Source of the DNA: Aminobacter anthyllidis
Lineage (GTDB): Bacteria > Pseudomonadota > Alphaproteobacteria > Rhizobiales > Rhizobiaceae
Length of the DNA: 64,000 bases
Reading direction: 5' to 3'
Assembly: GCF_018555685.1 (NCBI RefSeq)
Contig: NZ_JAFLWW010000004.1
Coordinates: 606,597-670,596, forward strand
Shown: positions 63,449 to 64,000 of the stretch, piece after piece
Layout: each line of letters opens with the position of its first letter
How positions within the stretch are numbered: the stretch's first letter is position 1
Notes under the pieces: model-generated
Database searches by the model: none
What the model saw: the letters and a program-made list of their open reading frames with translations, nothing else
What the model was told of the DNA's origin: nothing
Translations under genes and position numbers: made by a program

Positions 63449-63790
63449 TCGCCGGGAAGGTCCTTGAAACCGTCATCGGGCGTGTGCTCGACAAGGTGGC
63501 GGTCAAACCGAATATCTCGCTTGAGTCGATGTTCCCGCCGTCCGCGAGGTGGTCGCCCAAACGGTTCGGCGGGAGCTTGAAGCGCGCGAGCAGCACTCGA
63601 CCAACAGCGAGCCGGCATACCGGTCTCGAGTTGCACAAGACTCGTGGGCGGTTGTTGGGCGCCGGGACGCTCATCATCCAACTTGGGACGGACGGCATGC
63701 CAGACACGCCGATGACCACGGCGCGGGCCATGATGTTCGGTGAGAGTGTGCTGAAAATTCTAGCCTGGTTCCGTCTCCCCGTGATCAGTG
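63437..63790 (+). pseudogene. Degenerate holin-like/hypothetical protein after the endolysin remnant
   Basis: Starts in one frame (GPLIAGKVLETVIGRVLDKV, AVKPNISLESM), continues in a second (VREVVAQTVRRELEAREQHS, NSEPAYRSRV) and a third (GAGTLIIQLGTDG). The order matches rhizobial proteins encoded next to phage-type endolysins, which end in membrane segments. Two or more frameshifts make it non-functional. Confidence 0.45.
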
Positions 63791-63888
63791 GGTTGAGGTC
63801 AGGAAAGAGTTTACCGCGATCTCGGAACCACTCGCTCCACGACGCGTTGGCCGATCCTGTACGTCACTCGAATCCGCAGGAGCGAGAA

Positions 63889-64000
63889 ATGAATAATCTG
63901 ATCGAGAGCGACAAAGTCATCGGGACGGAAGTCTATGGCCCTGATGAGGCCCACATCGGTGAAGTGAAGCGGTTGGTACTGGAGAAAGTTGGCGGCCGAG
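63889..64000 (+). CDS. PRC-barrel domain protein, 3' end outside window
   Basis: ATG 63889 with AGGAGCGAGAA upstream. The first 37 residues (MNNLIESDKVIGTEVYGPDE, then HIGEVKRLVLEKVGGR) match the PRC-barrel fold found in short rhizobial stress proteins. The rest lies beyond the window. Confidence 0.8.
   Translation, partial: MNNLIESDKVIGTEVYGPDEAHIGEVKRLVLEKVGGR

Noticed and set aside
1..64000. CRISPR arrays or tandem repeat arrays
   Set aside because: No regularly spaced direct repeats were seen on either strand.

Overview
The window looks like DNA from an alphaproteobacterium of the order Hyphomicrobiales, most likely the Phyllobacteriaceae/Rhizobiaceae side (Mesorhizobium-like). This rests on family content: DUF982, DUF1344 and PRC-barrel proteins, a NodD-like LysR regulator, Omp25/31-type outer-membrane proteins, many solute ABC transporters and many short rhizobial-type orphan genes. 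I recognised no rRNA, tRNA, CRISPR array or replication origin. Whether this is chromosome or plasmid cannot be decided from the sequence.

Layout. 1-7 kb: a catabolic operon (CE4 deacetylase, aldehyde dehydrogenase, dihydroorotase/allantoinase-type amidohydrolase, opine-dehydrogenase-like enzyme, FCD-type regulator, NMT1-type solute protein without signal peptide, FAH-family hydrolase). 7.4-13.6 kb: an oxidative demethylation module (VanA-like Rieske oxygenase, NodD-like regulator, VanB-like reductase) followed by glutathione-dependent formaldehyde detoxification genes and a lone solute-binding protein. 13.8-17.5 kb: debris with a broken integrase, a frameshifted cytochrome P460 gene and small orphan genes. 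17.5-29.1 kb: a second demethylation module with its own VanA/VanB pair, a complete BMP-type (nucleoside/purine-family) ABC importer, a folate-dependent GcvT-like protein, two paralogous AraC regulators and a GlxA-type regulator. 30.2-37.4 kb: a peptide-type ABC importer operon that contains a DddQ-like (DMSP-lyase-like) cupin, with a divergent LysR regulator. 39-44.4 kb: a PAS-GAF-GGDEF-EAL protein, a VapBC-type toxin-antitoxin pair, an outer-membrane protein and small genes. 45-51 kb: a LuxR regulator divergent from a PotABCD-type importer plus an SDR dehydrogenase. 51-53.4 kb: an arsenic-resistance operon in decay. 53.5-57.5 kb: a lipid-linked sugar-modification locus (GtrB-like transferase, methyltransferase, GtrA, PIG-V-like transferase). 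58-64 kb: stress-type small genes, a second outer-membrane protein, a broken cysteine hydrolase, a degenerate phage lysis remnant and the start of a PRC-barrel gene.

How the genes fit together. Both Rieske modules should release formaldehyde from N- or O-methyl groups. Gfa and the class III alcohol dehydrogenase can take up that formaldehyde, and the GcvT-like protein could pass the C1 unit to tetrahydrofolate. The most interesting candidate system is the second module, which joins import, oxidative demethylation, C1 capture and layered regulation in one block. The DddQ-like cupin inside a peptide-type importer is the second.

Broken genes (integrase, cytochrome P460, nucleotidyltransferase, CopG-like fragment, lysR, arsC, acr3, arsR, cysteine hydrolase, lysis genes) lie between the large operons. 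The operons themselves appear intact, so real gene decay is more likely than uniformly poor sequence.
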